Assembly (NCBI GenBank): GCA_902802105.1
Contig: CADCKR010000006.1
Span: forward strand, 1 to 49,266
Length of the DNA: 49,266 nucleotides
Source of the DNA: an uncultured Ruminococcus sp.
GTDB lineage: Bacteria; Bacillota; Clostridia; Oscillospirales; Acutalibacteraceae
Direction of reading: 5' to 3'
Every line of letters starts with the position of its first letter. Within the stretch, counting starts at the first letter, position 1. The position numbers and the translations under genes are program-made. Below, in pieces: positions 31,525-41,800 of this stretch. The notes below the pieces were generated by a model, which was not told the DNA's origin, did not search any database, and saw only the letters and a list, made by a program, of their open reading frames with translations.

Positions 31525-33609
31525 TTATGCTTTGACTGCAAGAGTAAATTCCTTTACTTTAACTGTGTCCTTGCTGTCCTTGACCTTTATCTGGAGAGTA
31601 TATGTACCTACAGATGCAGGAGCCCATTTGTGGCTTGCGGCTGTGCTGTAGCTCTTGAGGACTGTCCACTTGCCGTTAGGAGCCTTGACAACATAAGCAT
31701 ACTGATAGGGCGCTGTGCCGCCTGTCGCATTGCCCGTGAAGGTAACGCTCTGTCCCTTCTTTACGCTTGATGCAGAAACAACAGAAGCGTTTGTCAGCTC
31801 AGATCCTGCAACATTAAGAGTAAATGAGCTTACCGAAACTGTACCCTTTGCGTCCTTCACCTTGATCTGGAGAGTATATTTGCCTACAGATGCAGGAGCC
31901 CACTTGTGGCTTGCATCTGTGCTGTAGCCTTTGAGAACTGTCCACTTTCCGCTCGGAGCCTGTACCACATAAGCATACTGATAGGGCGCTGTACCGCCGA
32001 CTGCCGAAGCATTGAAGGTAACGCTCTGTCCCTTTTTAACGCTTGATGCAGAAACAGTTGAAGTGCTTGTAAGTCCGCTGACAACATTAAGTGTGAATGA
32101 GTTCACCTTAACCTCATCATGACCGTCTTTTGCCTTTATCTGAACAGTATACTTACCGGCAGATGCAGGTGTCCATGTGTATGAAGCCGCTGTGCTGTAG
32201 CCTTTGAGGACTGTCCACTTGCCGTTGGGAGCCTGTACTACATAAGCATACTGATAAGGAGCTACACCGTATGATGCCGCGCCCTTGAGCACAACGCTCT
32301 GACCCTTTGCAATAGTCGTCTTTGAGATGGTCGAATCATTTGTAAAAGCAGCATTTACTTTGAGAGCAAGCTCCTTTATGAAAACTGTGCCTGTACTGTT
32401 CTTAGCCTTTACCTGTATTTTATATATACCGATCAAAGACGGAGTAAACTTAACTGAAGATGCACTGCTGTAGTTCTGCAGCACAGTCCATTTGCCGTTA
32501 GGATCCTGTACAACATATGCATACTGATACTTCTGCGGGATAGCTGTTACCGATCCGTTGATAGTTACGCTCTCACCCTTATTGATACTGGTTTCTGAGA
32601 TCGTAGAATTGTTCTTTACGTTTCTGATCTCAAGCGATGAGCTTATTGCACTGCTGCTGATACCGTTTGAATCTGTTGCGACTGCTGATATACTATATGC
32701 TCCTGCCTTTTTGGGGGTAAAATCAAAATCACCCGTCTCATTTTCGCCCTCAAATACCGATGTGCCGTCAGGATCGGTAATACTGCACTTATAGCTGTAT
32801 ATACCTGTACCGCCTTTTCCTTTAAATCTGTATTTGATCTGATCGCCAAGGAACATAATATTGGGAGCAACCGTTTTTTGTTCAACTTTTACATGCGCCA
32901 CAAACGGGATATTATGAGAGTCGGCATATTCCTCAATATAGCTTCTCGGGTCCGTATATTCTCCATAGATAACAAGATTATTGCATCCGTTGAATGCATT
33001 GTCAGATATGTAGTAGGAGTCATACTCATCATAAGGATAGGAATAGCACACCATCATCCTCAGATTTGTGCAGCCGAAAAAAGCATAATCACCTATATAT
33101 GTCACATCATCCGGAACAACAAAGCTTTCCAACGCAGTACAGCCTTTGAATGCATCAGAACCTATCTCCTGAATGCTGTCCGGAAGATTTACAGACTTAA
33201 TTCTCGTGCAGCCTGAAAATGCTTCGGAGCCTATTGCTTTAACATTCATACCGAATATCTGATCCGGAACCTCAACATTCGCACTGCTGCCGTTATAGCT
33301 GACAATTCTCAAACAGTAGTCACAATAAGGATTAGTATATACATAACATGTAAAATCTCCGGAGCTAAAAACGTCACCTGCACGAAACCTTAATTCGTCA
33401 TCTTCGTCATCTTCGTCCTCTTCTCCCTCTTCGTCCCAATATTCCTCTTCATAATCATAATCATCATAATCATCATAAGCATAATCATCATAAGCATTTG
33501 CCTGGAGACTGCCGTTTTCGATCACTGTCGGCAATGCCACAGATGCCGAAGCTGCCATCAGTGCACACAGCAGCACCGACAGTATTTTATGGGATTGCTT
33601 TCTTTTCAT
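31525..33609 (-). CDS. Secreted BspA-type LRR protein with four triple-tyrosine-like Ig repeats
   Basis: This secreted protein has 694 residues. Residues 1-38 form a signal peptide (KILSVLLCALMAASASVALP). An Asp/Glu/Tyr stretch (about 40-72) follows. LRR_5 repeats (IGSEAFSGCTRIKSVNLPDS type) occupy about 95-235, then an Ig-like domain (about 245-330), then four repeats of about 90 residues, each with KGxSVT, PYQYAYVVQAPNGKWTVLKGYS and SFTLNV, resembling Y_Y_Y/triple-tyrosine domains. No LPXTG, SLH or dockerin is visible, so retention at the surface is unexplained. A binding or adhesion role is inferred. It is a paralogue of the next gene. Confidence 0.88.
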   Translation of the reverse strand: MKRKQSHKILSVLLCALMAASASVALPTVIENGSLQANAYDDYAYDDYDDYDYEEEYWDEEGEEDEDDEDDELRFRAGDVFSSGDFTCYVYTNPYCDYCLRIVSYNGSSANVEVPDQIFGMNVKAIGSEAFSGCTRIKSVNLPDSIQEIGSDAFKGCTALESFVVPDDVTYIGDYAFFGCTNLRMMVCYSYPYDEYDSYYISDNAFNGCNNLVIYGEYTDPRSYIEEYADSHNIPFVAHVKVEQKTVAPNIMFLGDQIKYRFKGKGGTGIYSYKCSITDPDGTSVFEGENETGDFDFTPKKAGAYSISAVATDSNGISSSAISSSLEIRNVKNNSTISETSINKGESVTINGSVTAIPQKYQYAYVVQDPNGKWTVLQNYSSASSVKFTPSLIGIYKIQVKAKNSTGTVFIKELALKVNAAFTNDSTISKTTIAKGQSVVLKGAASYGVAPYQYAYVVQAPNGKWTVLKGYSTAASYTWTPASAGKYTVQIKAKDGHDEVKVNSFTLNVVSGLTSTSTVSASSVKKGQSVTFNASAVGGTAPYQYAYVVQAPSGKWTVLKGYSTDASHKWAPASVGKYTLQIKVKDAKGTVSVSSFTLNVAGSELTNASVVSASSVKKGQSVTFTGNATGGTAPYQYAYVVKAPNGKWTVLKSYSTAASHKWAPASVGTYTLQIKVKDSKDTVKVKEFTLAVKA

Positions 33610-33676
33610 AAGTATTACCTCCTGTTATAAATAAAGCTTTTTATTCGGACCGCCGGAAAAATATTTTTACATTTTT

Positions 33677-33705
33677 ATTATAGCACTTAAACTTAAAAAA
33701 GTCAA
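33677..33705 (-). promoter_or_regulatory. Sigma-A promoter of the first BspA-like gene
   Basis: TTGACT (33705-33700) and TATAAT (33682-33677) are 17 nt apart, giving a leader of about 60 bases. It lies only 15 bases past the stop codon of the upstream paralogue. Confidence 0.82.
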
Positions 33706-33720
33706 ATTATACATTAACAT

Positions 33721-35718
33721 TCAAGAAACATTGAGAGTAAAGCTCTTTATCTTCACCGTACCATTGCTGTCCTTTACCTTTATTTGCAGAGTATATTTTC
33801 CTGTTGATGCCGGCGTCCATGTGTGCGACGCCGCTGTGCTGTAGCCTTTGAGAACTGTCCAGTTTCCGCTTGGAGCCTGCACCACATAAGCATACTGATA
33901 GGGCGCTGTGCCGCCTGTTGCCTTGCCTGTGAAATTCACGCTCTGCCCCTTGGTGACGGCTGATGCAGAAACGGAAGAATTATTTATAAGCTCAGCTGCA
34001 ACATTGAGAGTAAAACTCTTTATCTTCACCGTACCGCTGCTGTCCTTTACCTTTATTTGCAGAGTATATTTTCCTGTTGATGCCGGCGTCCATGTGTGCG
34101 ACGCCGCTGTGCTGTAACCTTTGAGAACTGTCCAGTTACCGCTCGGAGACTGCACCACATAAGCATACTGATATGGCGCTGTGCCGCCTGTTGCCTTGCC
34201 TGTGAAGGTAACGCTCTGTCCCTTGGTGACAGTTGATGCAGAAACGGCAGAATTATTTGCAAGTGCGCTGGCCACATTCAGTGTAAACGACTTGACAAGA
34301 ACTGTTCCGGCGCTGTTCTTTGCCTTTACCTGAATTGTATATCTGCCTGCTGAAGCCGGTGTCCATGTATGTACAGCCGCTGTGCTGTAGTTTTTGAGGA
34401 CTGTCCAGTTACCGTTCGGAGCCTGTACCACATAAGCATACTGGTACTTTTCGGGAACAGCCGTTACAGAAGCGTTTATCGTTACGCTTTCGCCCTTTTT
34501 GATGCTTTCTGCCGAAACAGCGGAATTGTTTTCCACTTCAATTACCTCAACCTCAGCTGCACTCCTGAATTCTGCGCCGCTGCTGTCTTTTGCCACAAAT
34601 GAAACAGTATGCATTCCTGAGCTTTTCGGCGCAAAAGTAAAGCTGCCTGTTGTGTTGGTACTGCTATACACTGTTTTGTCGTCCGCATCATCAGCAAAGC
34701 ACTCATACACGAATGTTCCTGTACCGCCGGTTCCTTTAAAAGAAAAATCAAGCGTCTCACCAAGATATATTGAATCGGGAACAAAAGAGATCTGCTCAAA
34801 GGAAACACTGCTCAGAAACGGAAGCTCATTTTCGTTTGCATATCCGTCCGCATAGCTTCCGGTACTGCCGTATACCGTCATGTCGCTCCTGCATCCCTCA
34901 AAAGCATCAGGATGAATAAAAGAAACATCGTAAGGAACGGTCATGCATTTCAGGGCAGAACAGCCGCCGAACACCTTTGAATTGACATCCGTTGTATTAT
35001 AGGGAATGTTTGCGGCTTCGAGCGATGTACAGCCATAAAAAGCACTGTCATATATATCCGTGATGCTTCCGGGCAGATAAACGCTCTTTAAAGAACTACA
35101 GCCGTAAAAAGCTTCCCCGCAAATAACCGTAACGCTGTCGGGTATTCTGACGCTTGCAAGAGCCGTACAGTTTTTAAATGTCTGATAGCCTATCCCGCTT
35201 ATGCCTCTTGGGAGTCTTATGCCGGCAAGACCTGTACAGCCCATAAACGCTCCTGCGCCGATATCCGAAACACAATGCGGTATAGTTATGCTCTTTATTC
35301 CCGTACAGTTTTTGAAAGCTTCGTCGGCTATGCCTGCAACGCTGACGCCATATATATTTTCCGGAATAACTACATCCGCGCTGCTGCCGTTGTATTTTGT
35401 AATAACCATTTCCTTGAAGCTGTTGCCGTAATCGTCGTCATAGCAATCATACCGGCAGGTGAAATCGCCATAGACAAACACAGCGCCCGGCGCAATACCT
35501 ATATCATCGCCGGTATCGTCCACCGCATTGAATTTGAAATCCTTGTCATAGTCGTCGGGATCAATTTCTTCAATACCGCTTTCCAGCGGAGCGTCTTCGT
35601 AGTATTCATCGGCTGCATTTGCGTCAGCAGTACCTGCCTGCGCTGCTGCCGATACCGAGCCGACGAGCAGTGTGCACATCAGCACTGACAAAAATTTTTT
35701 TGATTTTTTACTTTTCAT
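33721..35718 (-). CDS. Secreted BspA-type LRR protein with three triple-tyrosine-like Ig repeats
   Basis: This protein of 665 residues is a paralogue of the downstream gene. A signal peptide (KKFLSVLMCTLLVGSVSAAAQA) is followed by an acidic linker. About seven LRR_5 repeats follow (GYQTFKNCTALASVRIPDSV type, about 95-290), then an Ig-like domain, and three C-terminal repeats. The last two repeats are almost identical in DNA (compare 33740-33990 with 34010-34260), which indicates recent duplication or gene conversion. The start MKSKKSKK is 7 bases after AAGGAGG. No cell-wall anchor is seen. Confidence 0.88.
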   Translation of the reverse strand: MKSKKSKKFLSVLMCTLLVGSVSAAAQAGTADANAADEYYEDAPLESGIEEIDPDDYDKDFKFNAVDDTGDDIGIAPGAVFVYGDFTCRYDCYDDDYGNSFKEMVITKYNGSSADVVIPENIYGVSVAGIADEAFKNCTGIKSITIPHCVSDIGAGAFMGCTGLAGIRLPRGISGIGYQTFKNCTALASVRIPDSVTVICGEAFYGCSSLKSVYLPGSITDIYDSAFYGCTSLEAANIPYNTTDVNSKVFGGCSALKCMTVPYDVSFIHPDAFEGCRSDMTVYGSTGSYADGYANENELPFLSSVSFEQISFVPDSIYLGETLDFSFKGTGGTGTFVYECFADDADDKTVYSSTNTTGSFTFAPKSSGMHTVSFVAKDSSGAEFRSAAEVEVIEVENNSAVSAESIKKGESVTINASVTAVPEKYQYAYVVQAPNGNWTVLKNYSTAAVHTWTPASAGRYTIQVKAKNSAGTVLVKSFTLNVASALANNSAVSASTVTKGQSVTFTGKATGGTAPYQYAYVVQSPSGNWTVLKGYSTAASHTWTPASTGKYTLQIKVKDSSGTVKIKSFTLNVAAELINNSSVSASAVTKGQSVNFTGKATGGTAPYQYAYVVQAPSGNWTVLKGYSTAASHTWTPASTGKYTLQIKVKDSNGTVKIKSFTLNVS
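33740..34260. repeat. Two near-identical in-gene repeat units of about 270 bp
   Basis: The units encoding the last two Ig-type repeats share long exact blocks, for example TTTATTTGCAGAGTATATTT and GATGCCGGCGTCCATGTGTG. They are coding. Confidence 0.88.
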
Positions 35719-35791
35719 TTTATGACCTCCTTGGTTATTGATTTTTTGCAAAATATCAGGCTGCGCGGGTAAGCCCCCTTCCCAAGCCGCT

Positions 35792-35849
35792 ATATTCTGA
35801 CGCATTTGTTATCAACCCCTGCGGGCATCAAACAACGAAGTCAGAATAT
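35792..35849. repeat. Imperfect 19-bp inverted repeat upstream of the second BspA-like gene
   Basis: ATATTCTGACGCATTTGTT (35792-35810) faces AACAACGAAGTCAGAATAT (35831-35849) with internal mismatches. It lies between the helicase stop and the BspA-like gene. No T-run follows on either strand, so it may be an operator or a weak terminator. Confidence 0.6.
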
Positions 35850-35875
35850 TCGGATTTTCGGTTTCGTTTTTTGAG

Positions 35876-38800
35876 CTATGATATATTATGCGAAAGGATC
35901 GCTTCTGCTCTTTTGACACCGTTTTTCGTCAGACGGAGCTTTCCGGAGTCTGTGCTTTCAAGATTTCTTACTCTTACGGCGTAGGTCACGGCACTGTCAA
36001 AAAGTTTTTGCGCCGCATTGTCATAGGCAAGGCCGATAAGCCTTGCGCAGTCCTGCGCAATATCCTTTCTTTCGGCGGAGCCGCATCCGGACATGATAAC
36101 ATATACCGCATTCACTGCTTCTTCAAGCGGTATATCGTCCGATGTTCTTGCAGCCTGTCCGGTACCGTTTATTCTGAGGGCAATGCATCCTCCCGGAATG
36201 GTCCCCTTAGCCCATATAAAGATATTTCCGGCGTCAGATGAGCGTATGAAGCCCGACTCTGATATAAGCTTCCGACAATATTCAACGGCTGAGTCGGTGC
36301 AGCTTTCAAGCGCAAAGCTCTTAAAAAGCCTTGATATCAATGCTTTTTCGCTTATCGGCGCTTCTGCGCTGACGATCTCTTCAAGACGCTTCCTGATGCC
36401 TGTTGAATTTGCGCGCTCCATAAACTCATATTCACTTAGCCATATAACCTTGTGATCGAATATTTTATACGGTTTCAGCTTAGCGGCGAGCGCCTGAACA
36501 TCGGCTCCTGTTGAGCTCAGAACAGTTCCGGACTTTTCCGGCGCCTTGACAGTCTCAGGCTGTGCACCGGCACCGGAGCCATGTACGGAGCCTTCTGATC
36601 TGCGAACGCTTTTCCTAGCCGCTCCGGTTTTGCCTGCGGCAACAATTTCAGGAACTGTTCCGGCGGTATCATGCGGTCTCTTTGATACATCAGGCGTTTC
36701 GTGCTTCTTTGCTTCATCAGGTGCTGCGGCATTGGCTGCCGGTCTTTCCGGAACAGCAGAAACCTTTGCTTCTATGAAAGCTCCTGTAACCATCTCATCC
36801 TGACATGATGCATCTTCCGTATCGGAAGCGCTGCGGCGTTCCCTTGACTTTTCCTGTTCCTCCCTGACTTTTTCAAAAACGCGGTCAAGCTCCTTGCGGG
36901 GATTGTCCCACCAGTCGATGGACCATACTCTGAGAAGCGACCAGCCAAGTCCTTCAAGCACGCTTATCTGTGCGATCTCACGGTCACGGGTAGTTTTGGA
37001 GGCGCTGTATGACGAGCCGTCCAGCAGGATACCGAGCAGATATTTATCAGGATCCTCCGGGTCGATAACGCCGATATCTATTTTGTACTCTGATTTGCCC
37101 ACATTCTTGACAGCAGAGAACCCGATATTGCCAAGCTCCCTGCAAATAGTATCTGCAATAGCGCTGTCTTCGCTGTTTTGCCTGCAGGCAGACGCGGAAG
37201 TCTCCGGCATAGCCTTGCCGGAAGCGTATTCCAAAAACGAGCGCAGTGCGGCAACACCTTCGGATGAGGTGCGTGAAAGATTTATCATATCTGCGGTCAG
37301 AGAAGAATAGACCGCCATTTCACAGCGCGCCCTTGATACCGCAACATTCAGTCTCCTCCAGCCGCCTTCGCGGTTAAGAGGACCGAAATTCATCGTCACC
37401 TTGCCGTCTGCATCGGGGCCATAGCCGACAGAAAACAGTATCACATCGCGCTCATCGCCCTGTACATTTTCAAGATTCTTGATAAAGAGAGGCTCACTGC
37501 CGCCGAACGCCCACGCTTCAAGTACAGGGTCGTTTTTGCACGCCTCGTTAAGAAGATCATCTATCAGATTTTGCTGCATAATATTGAAGGTAACTATACC
37601 AACAGAAAGCTGCGCCGACTTTTTGCTGTGTGCACGGCGTCTGAGCTCCTCTACAACCGCTTCTGCTTCGGCACGGTTCTGTCTGGTCTTGCCGCGGTCG
37701 AATACTCCGTCAACATGGATAAGACGGACCTTCTTTTCTCTGTCGTTAACTGACGGGAAGGTGAAAAGCTTGTTTTCATAGAACTGACGGTTAGAAAAAG
37801 CGATAAGGCTTTCGTGCCGGCTGCGGTAATGCCAGAGAAGATTGGTCTGAGGCATATTGATCGCAAGACAGTCATCAAGAATGCTTTCAAGATCCTCTGT
37901 CTCGAAGTCCTCCTCCTCGGAAGCGCCGACAGAGAAGAATGAGGTAGGCGGCATCTGCTTAGGATCACCTACAATAACGGCATTCCTGCCTCTTGCGAGA
38001 GCACCGACCGCCTTGCAGGTCTGCATCTGTGACGCTTCATCGAATACCACCAGATCAAAAGGCTCACGGTGAGGGTCAAGATACTGAGCCGCAGAGATCG
38101 GGCTCATAAGCATACACGGGCAAAGCCTTGTAATAACTTCCTGAAGCTGTTCAAACAGCTTCCTTATTGAGACGCCGCGCCCGCCGTTCCTGATGAGCTT
38201 CATCACAGATGCAAGCTGAGGATCCTTCGAGCCTTCCTTCGCAAAATTCGGCACCTTTGCAGCAAGACGGCAATATATCTCCTTCCTGGTAAGCTCCATA
38301 ATATCGTTGTCGAGGGCTTTAAGCTGTTCGACCTTCTTCTCGAAGGATGGCCCCGTGAAGCGGTTAAGAGCGTTATAGCTGTCTATATATTTGTTGGCAA
38401 GCCCCTTAGCCTGAGCCTTTTTGTAAGCGCCCTTGATGCTGTCGGCATCAACACCGTCATAAAGCGCCCTTATGACCGGCCGGAGTCCGAGCTGCTCACA
38501 GGCTGCGGCGCAGCTGTTCCAGTGTATCCATTCACGCAGCATCGGCATACCATCATTTACATCACGGCAGAATCTCAGCTCGGCATCAATGATATCGGGC
38601 GCATCAGACTCCTTTGGCGCAAGCGCGCGATAAACAGCATCCTTAGCGCTGACAAAATTCTCCCAAAGCGCATTGAGCCGCTTTGCAAGCTCAAAGTTTG
38701 ACCTGTCTGAACAAAAAGAGAGCCTGAATTCATCACTGCCGCTGATATTTCTGAGCCGGTCTGCAAGCGCCTGCGCATTATTTGCCATTTCGCCTATTGC

Positions 38801-41800
38801 ATTCCAATCTGTGAGCCGGCCGTTATAACAGCTGCCAAGATCTGCGGCATAGGCATCTGTCATTCTTTGACATACAGACATTTCGTCCTGATAGGCCGAA
38901 AGGGTAATGAGCTGTTCTTCGAGGTCATTCTTGTTAACGGTGCCCCTGCTGTGCGGAGCTGCCTTCCTGACAACGGCATTTACAGCCATTCCCTTTATAA
39001 GGAACATTTTTGCATTTGCCTCTCTCAGCTCATTGAGCAGGCTTTTGGCATCAAGTGAGAAGAAGGAGTCCTGCCATTTTGCTGTAAGCATATTCAGGTG
39101 ATTTTTTGCGCTTATATGGACATTGCACATCTCGCGTATATTGGCAAGATAAACATTCAGATTTTCCGCCCTTCCCCATGCAGACGGCATCTCTTCCCAT
39201 TTCAGAGCCTCTGCGCAGAATGCGTTAAGCTTGCCGATATCCGCAAAGGAGCGGAGCGGGAACCTTATGCCTGACGAAAGCGCAGTAAGTACAGGCTTGA
39301 TATTCTCTGCCGCTTTTCTGTAATCCTCAATATTCTGAGGCAGCTCGTTTATTATGGAACGTGAATACTGTGTTTGTCCTACCCTTTGCAGAGGATTGCC
39401 GGCAATATTTCCTGCATCCTTTGCCGCTGCTATAAGATCATCGACTGCGGTATCAGCTTCATAGATGATCTCAGAAGTGAACATATCAAGCTGTCCGGAG
39501 GTAAACGGAGAGATGTCCGGTGAGCTTCTGTACTTTTCATATATATTTACAAGCTCATAAACATCCTTGCCGCATTTCTGCTTTTGGTGAAGAGCTGAGT
39601 TATATGCATCAAGTTCTGTGCGGAGATTTGATATTTGCGCCGCACGGACAGCAAAATCCTCAGGCGGAGTATCCTTTGTTACCTCTGATGAACGTCTCAG
39701 CTGTTCAAGAACAGCCTTCTTTCTGGCCTTGTTGCTGTGAAGCTCCAGACAAAACGGACCGAGGCCGATCTTTTCAAGCCTGCGCTGTACGACCTCAAGA
39801 GCAGCCATTTTCTCTGCAACAAAAAGCACAGTCTTGTCATTTGCAAGCGCATTGGCGATCAGGGCAGTAATTGTCTGCGACTTGCCAGTGCCCGGAGGGC
39901 CGTGAAGAACAAAGCTCTCCCCATCACACGCTGCCTCGATAGCAAAAAGCTGTGAAGCATCAGCAGGAAGAGGAAGCAGCGCCTTGTCCTCCGGAACATT
40001 ATCGCCGATAGTCATTTCATCAGCATCCCATTGAAGCCTGCCTTCGATAAGGCTCTTTACTATCTTGTTCTTTTCGAGATCTTCCGAGCGCGCTCTGATA
40101 TCGTTCCACATCACGAACTGCGAAAATGAGAACACTCCGATATATGCGGATTCAAATACATCCCAGTTTTTCTGACCGATTATGGCCTTGCGTATTATTG
40201 TGAATATCTTCCTTGTATCTATACCATGATCATCAACAGGCAGTGTATCAAGCCCTGTGACGGTTATCTCAAAATCCTGTTTCAGCTTTTCGAGTATGGT
40301 AACATTGATCTGTGCTTCATCATCCCTCAGCCTTATGATATATCCCTGAGCGGCAGACTTGCGGATCATTTCTATAGGTACCATGAGTATAGGCGCATAT
40401 CTTGCCCTTGTACTGCGAGGGTTCTCGAACCATTTTATAAGACCGAGAGCTATATACAAAGTATTCGCCCCGTTTTCTTCGAGCGATGCCTTCGATGCCC
40501 TGTAAAGCTCCTTTATCGACTTATTCAGTTCCGTTTCCGTAAAAACAGAACGCAGACGATGATTGCGGAATTCACTGGTTATAATGTCACCGATCCCCTC
40601 GACCTGGTGCAGGTCTTCAAAACTCAGCTCTGATGAACCAAGCTCCTGCGGACGCGGCATTACCGCAAAATCCTCACCGTCAGCAAGCGCGTCCTCAAGG
40701 TCGTCAATGGATGTCGTTATGATGGGTATAAGCGTCTTGGACATTCTCATGCTGACAAGAGTGTTTCGCAGGCCGAGGTCAAGGAGCTTTCTCTCCCAGG
40801 ACGCCTTTCTGGTAGCAGGCGTTGCCTCTTCCTGTGAGGTATCTATAGTCTGCACAAGCTCTCTCGGCGGAGCCGCAGCTTTTGTACACGCCTGTACAGA
40901 TGTATCCAGCCGTATGCCGCTGTCGGTTTTTATGCGGGCAGGGAGAGGCTTGATCCCGCTGAGACGGGCGCGGCGCACATCAATTATGAGCTCAGCATCC
41001 TTCAGCTGCTTTTTGGCGGCTGCCGATGCATCATCAAAGCTTACTGCCGAGCCTGAACGCGCCAGAGTGCATTCAACGATCGCCGCTTCATTCACACCGT
41101 CGGCAAGCCGCTTTGAAAGCAGCGACGGGTCATCAAGCACAGCCTCCGGAAACGATCTGTCTTCGAGCCACAAGCCGGCAAATATATGTCCTTTCAGAAG
41201 AATAAGCAAAGGGCTGAGTCCCATAGCTTCAAGGAGTGAAGCATAGAGAAGCGAAATGTCGATACAGTTTCCGAGCCTGTCGGAAATGACCGCATCAATG
41301 AGCCGTATTCTCTGGCCTGTTTCCTCAAAGCTTGCGGGATGTACCGCATAGGTTATTCCAAGCTCCCTGACAGCCTCATAAGCCGCGGCAGCCATTTTCA
41401 ACACGCGGTTAGGGTCGCCGCTGAGATATGAATCCAGCGACGGATCATCCGTCCATTCGCCGACAAGCTCACTTGTCCTGTGCATAAGAGGAACAAGCTC
41501 AGGAGAATTCGGAGTAATGAATGCACTTATAAGCTCCGGATAATACTGCGAACCGTGCCACTCGTCAAACGCGAGAGCCTTTATGTCCGCAAAGGTCTCG
41601 CCGATCTTCACTTCATTTTTGTAAGCGCTGACAGAAAGACGTCCGTTTGTACCTTCGGTCAGGCCGGCAAGATATTCGGCATCCGGAGACAGAGACGAGG
41701 CATTTACTGCAACAGTGCTGCGGGCGGGTATCAGGTCGATATGAAGTGTGAGCGGCATACATATTGCAGGATTGCAGGTGAATTCAAGCTTTACATCAGT

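Noticed and set aside
35719..35870. Riboswitch before the second BspA-like gene
   Set aside because: The GC-rich leader shows a possible GGCT/AGCC stem but no recognisable c-di-GMP, SAM or other aptamer core.
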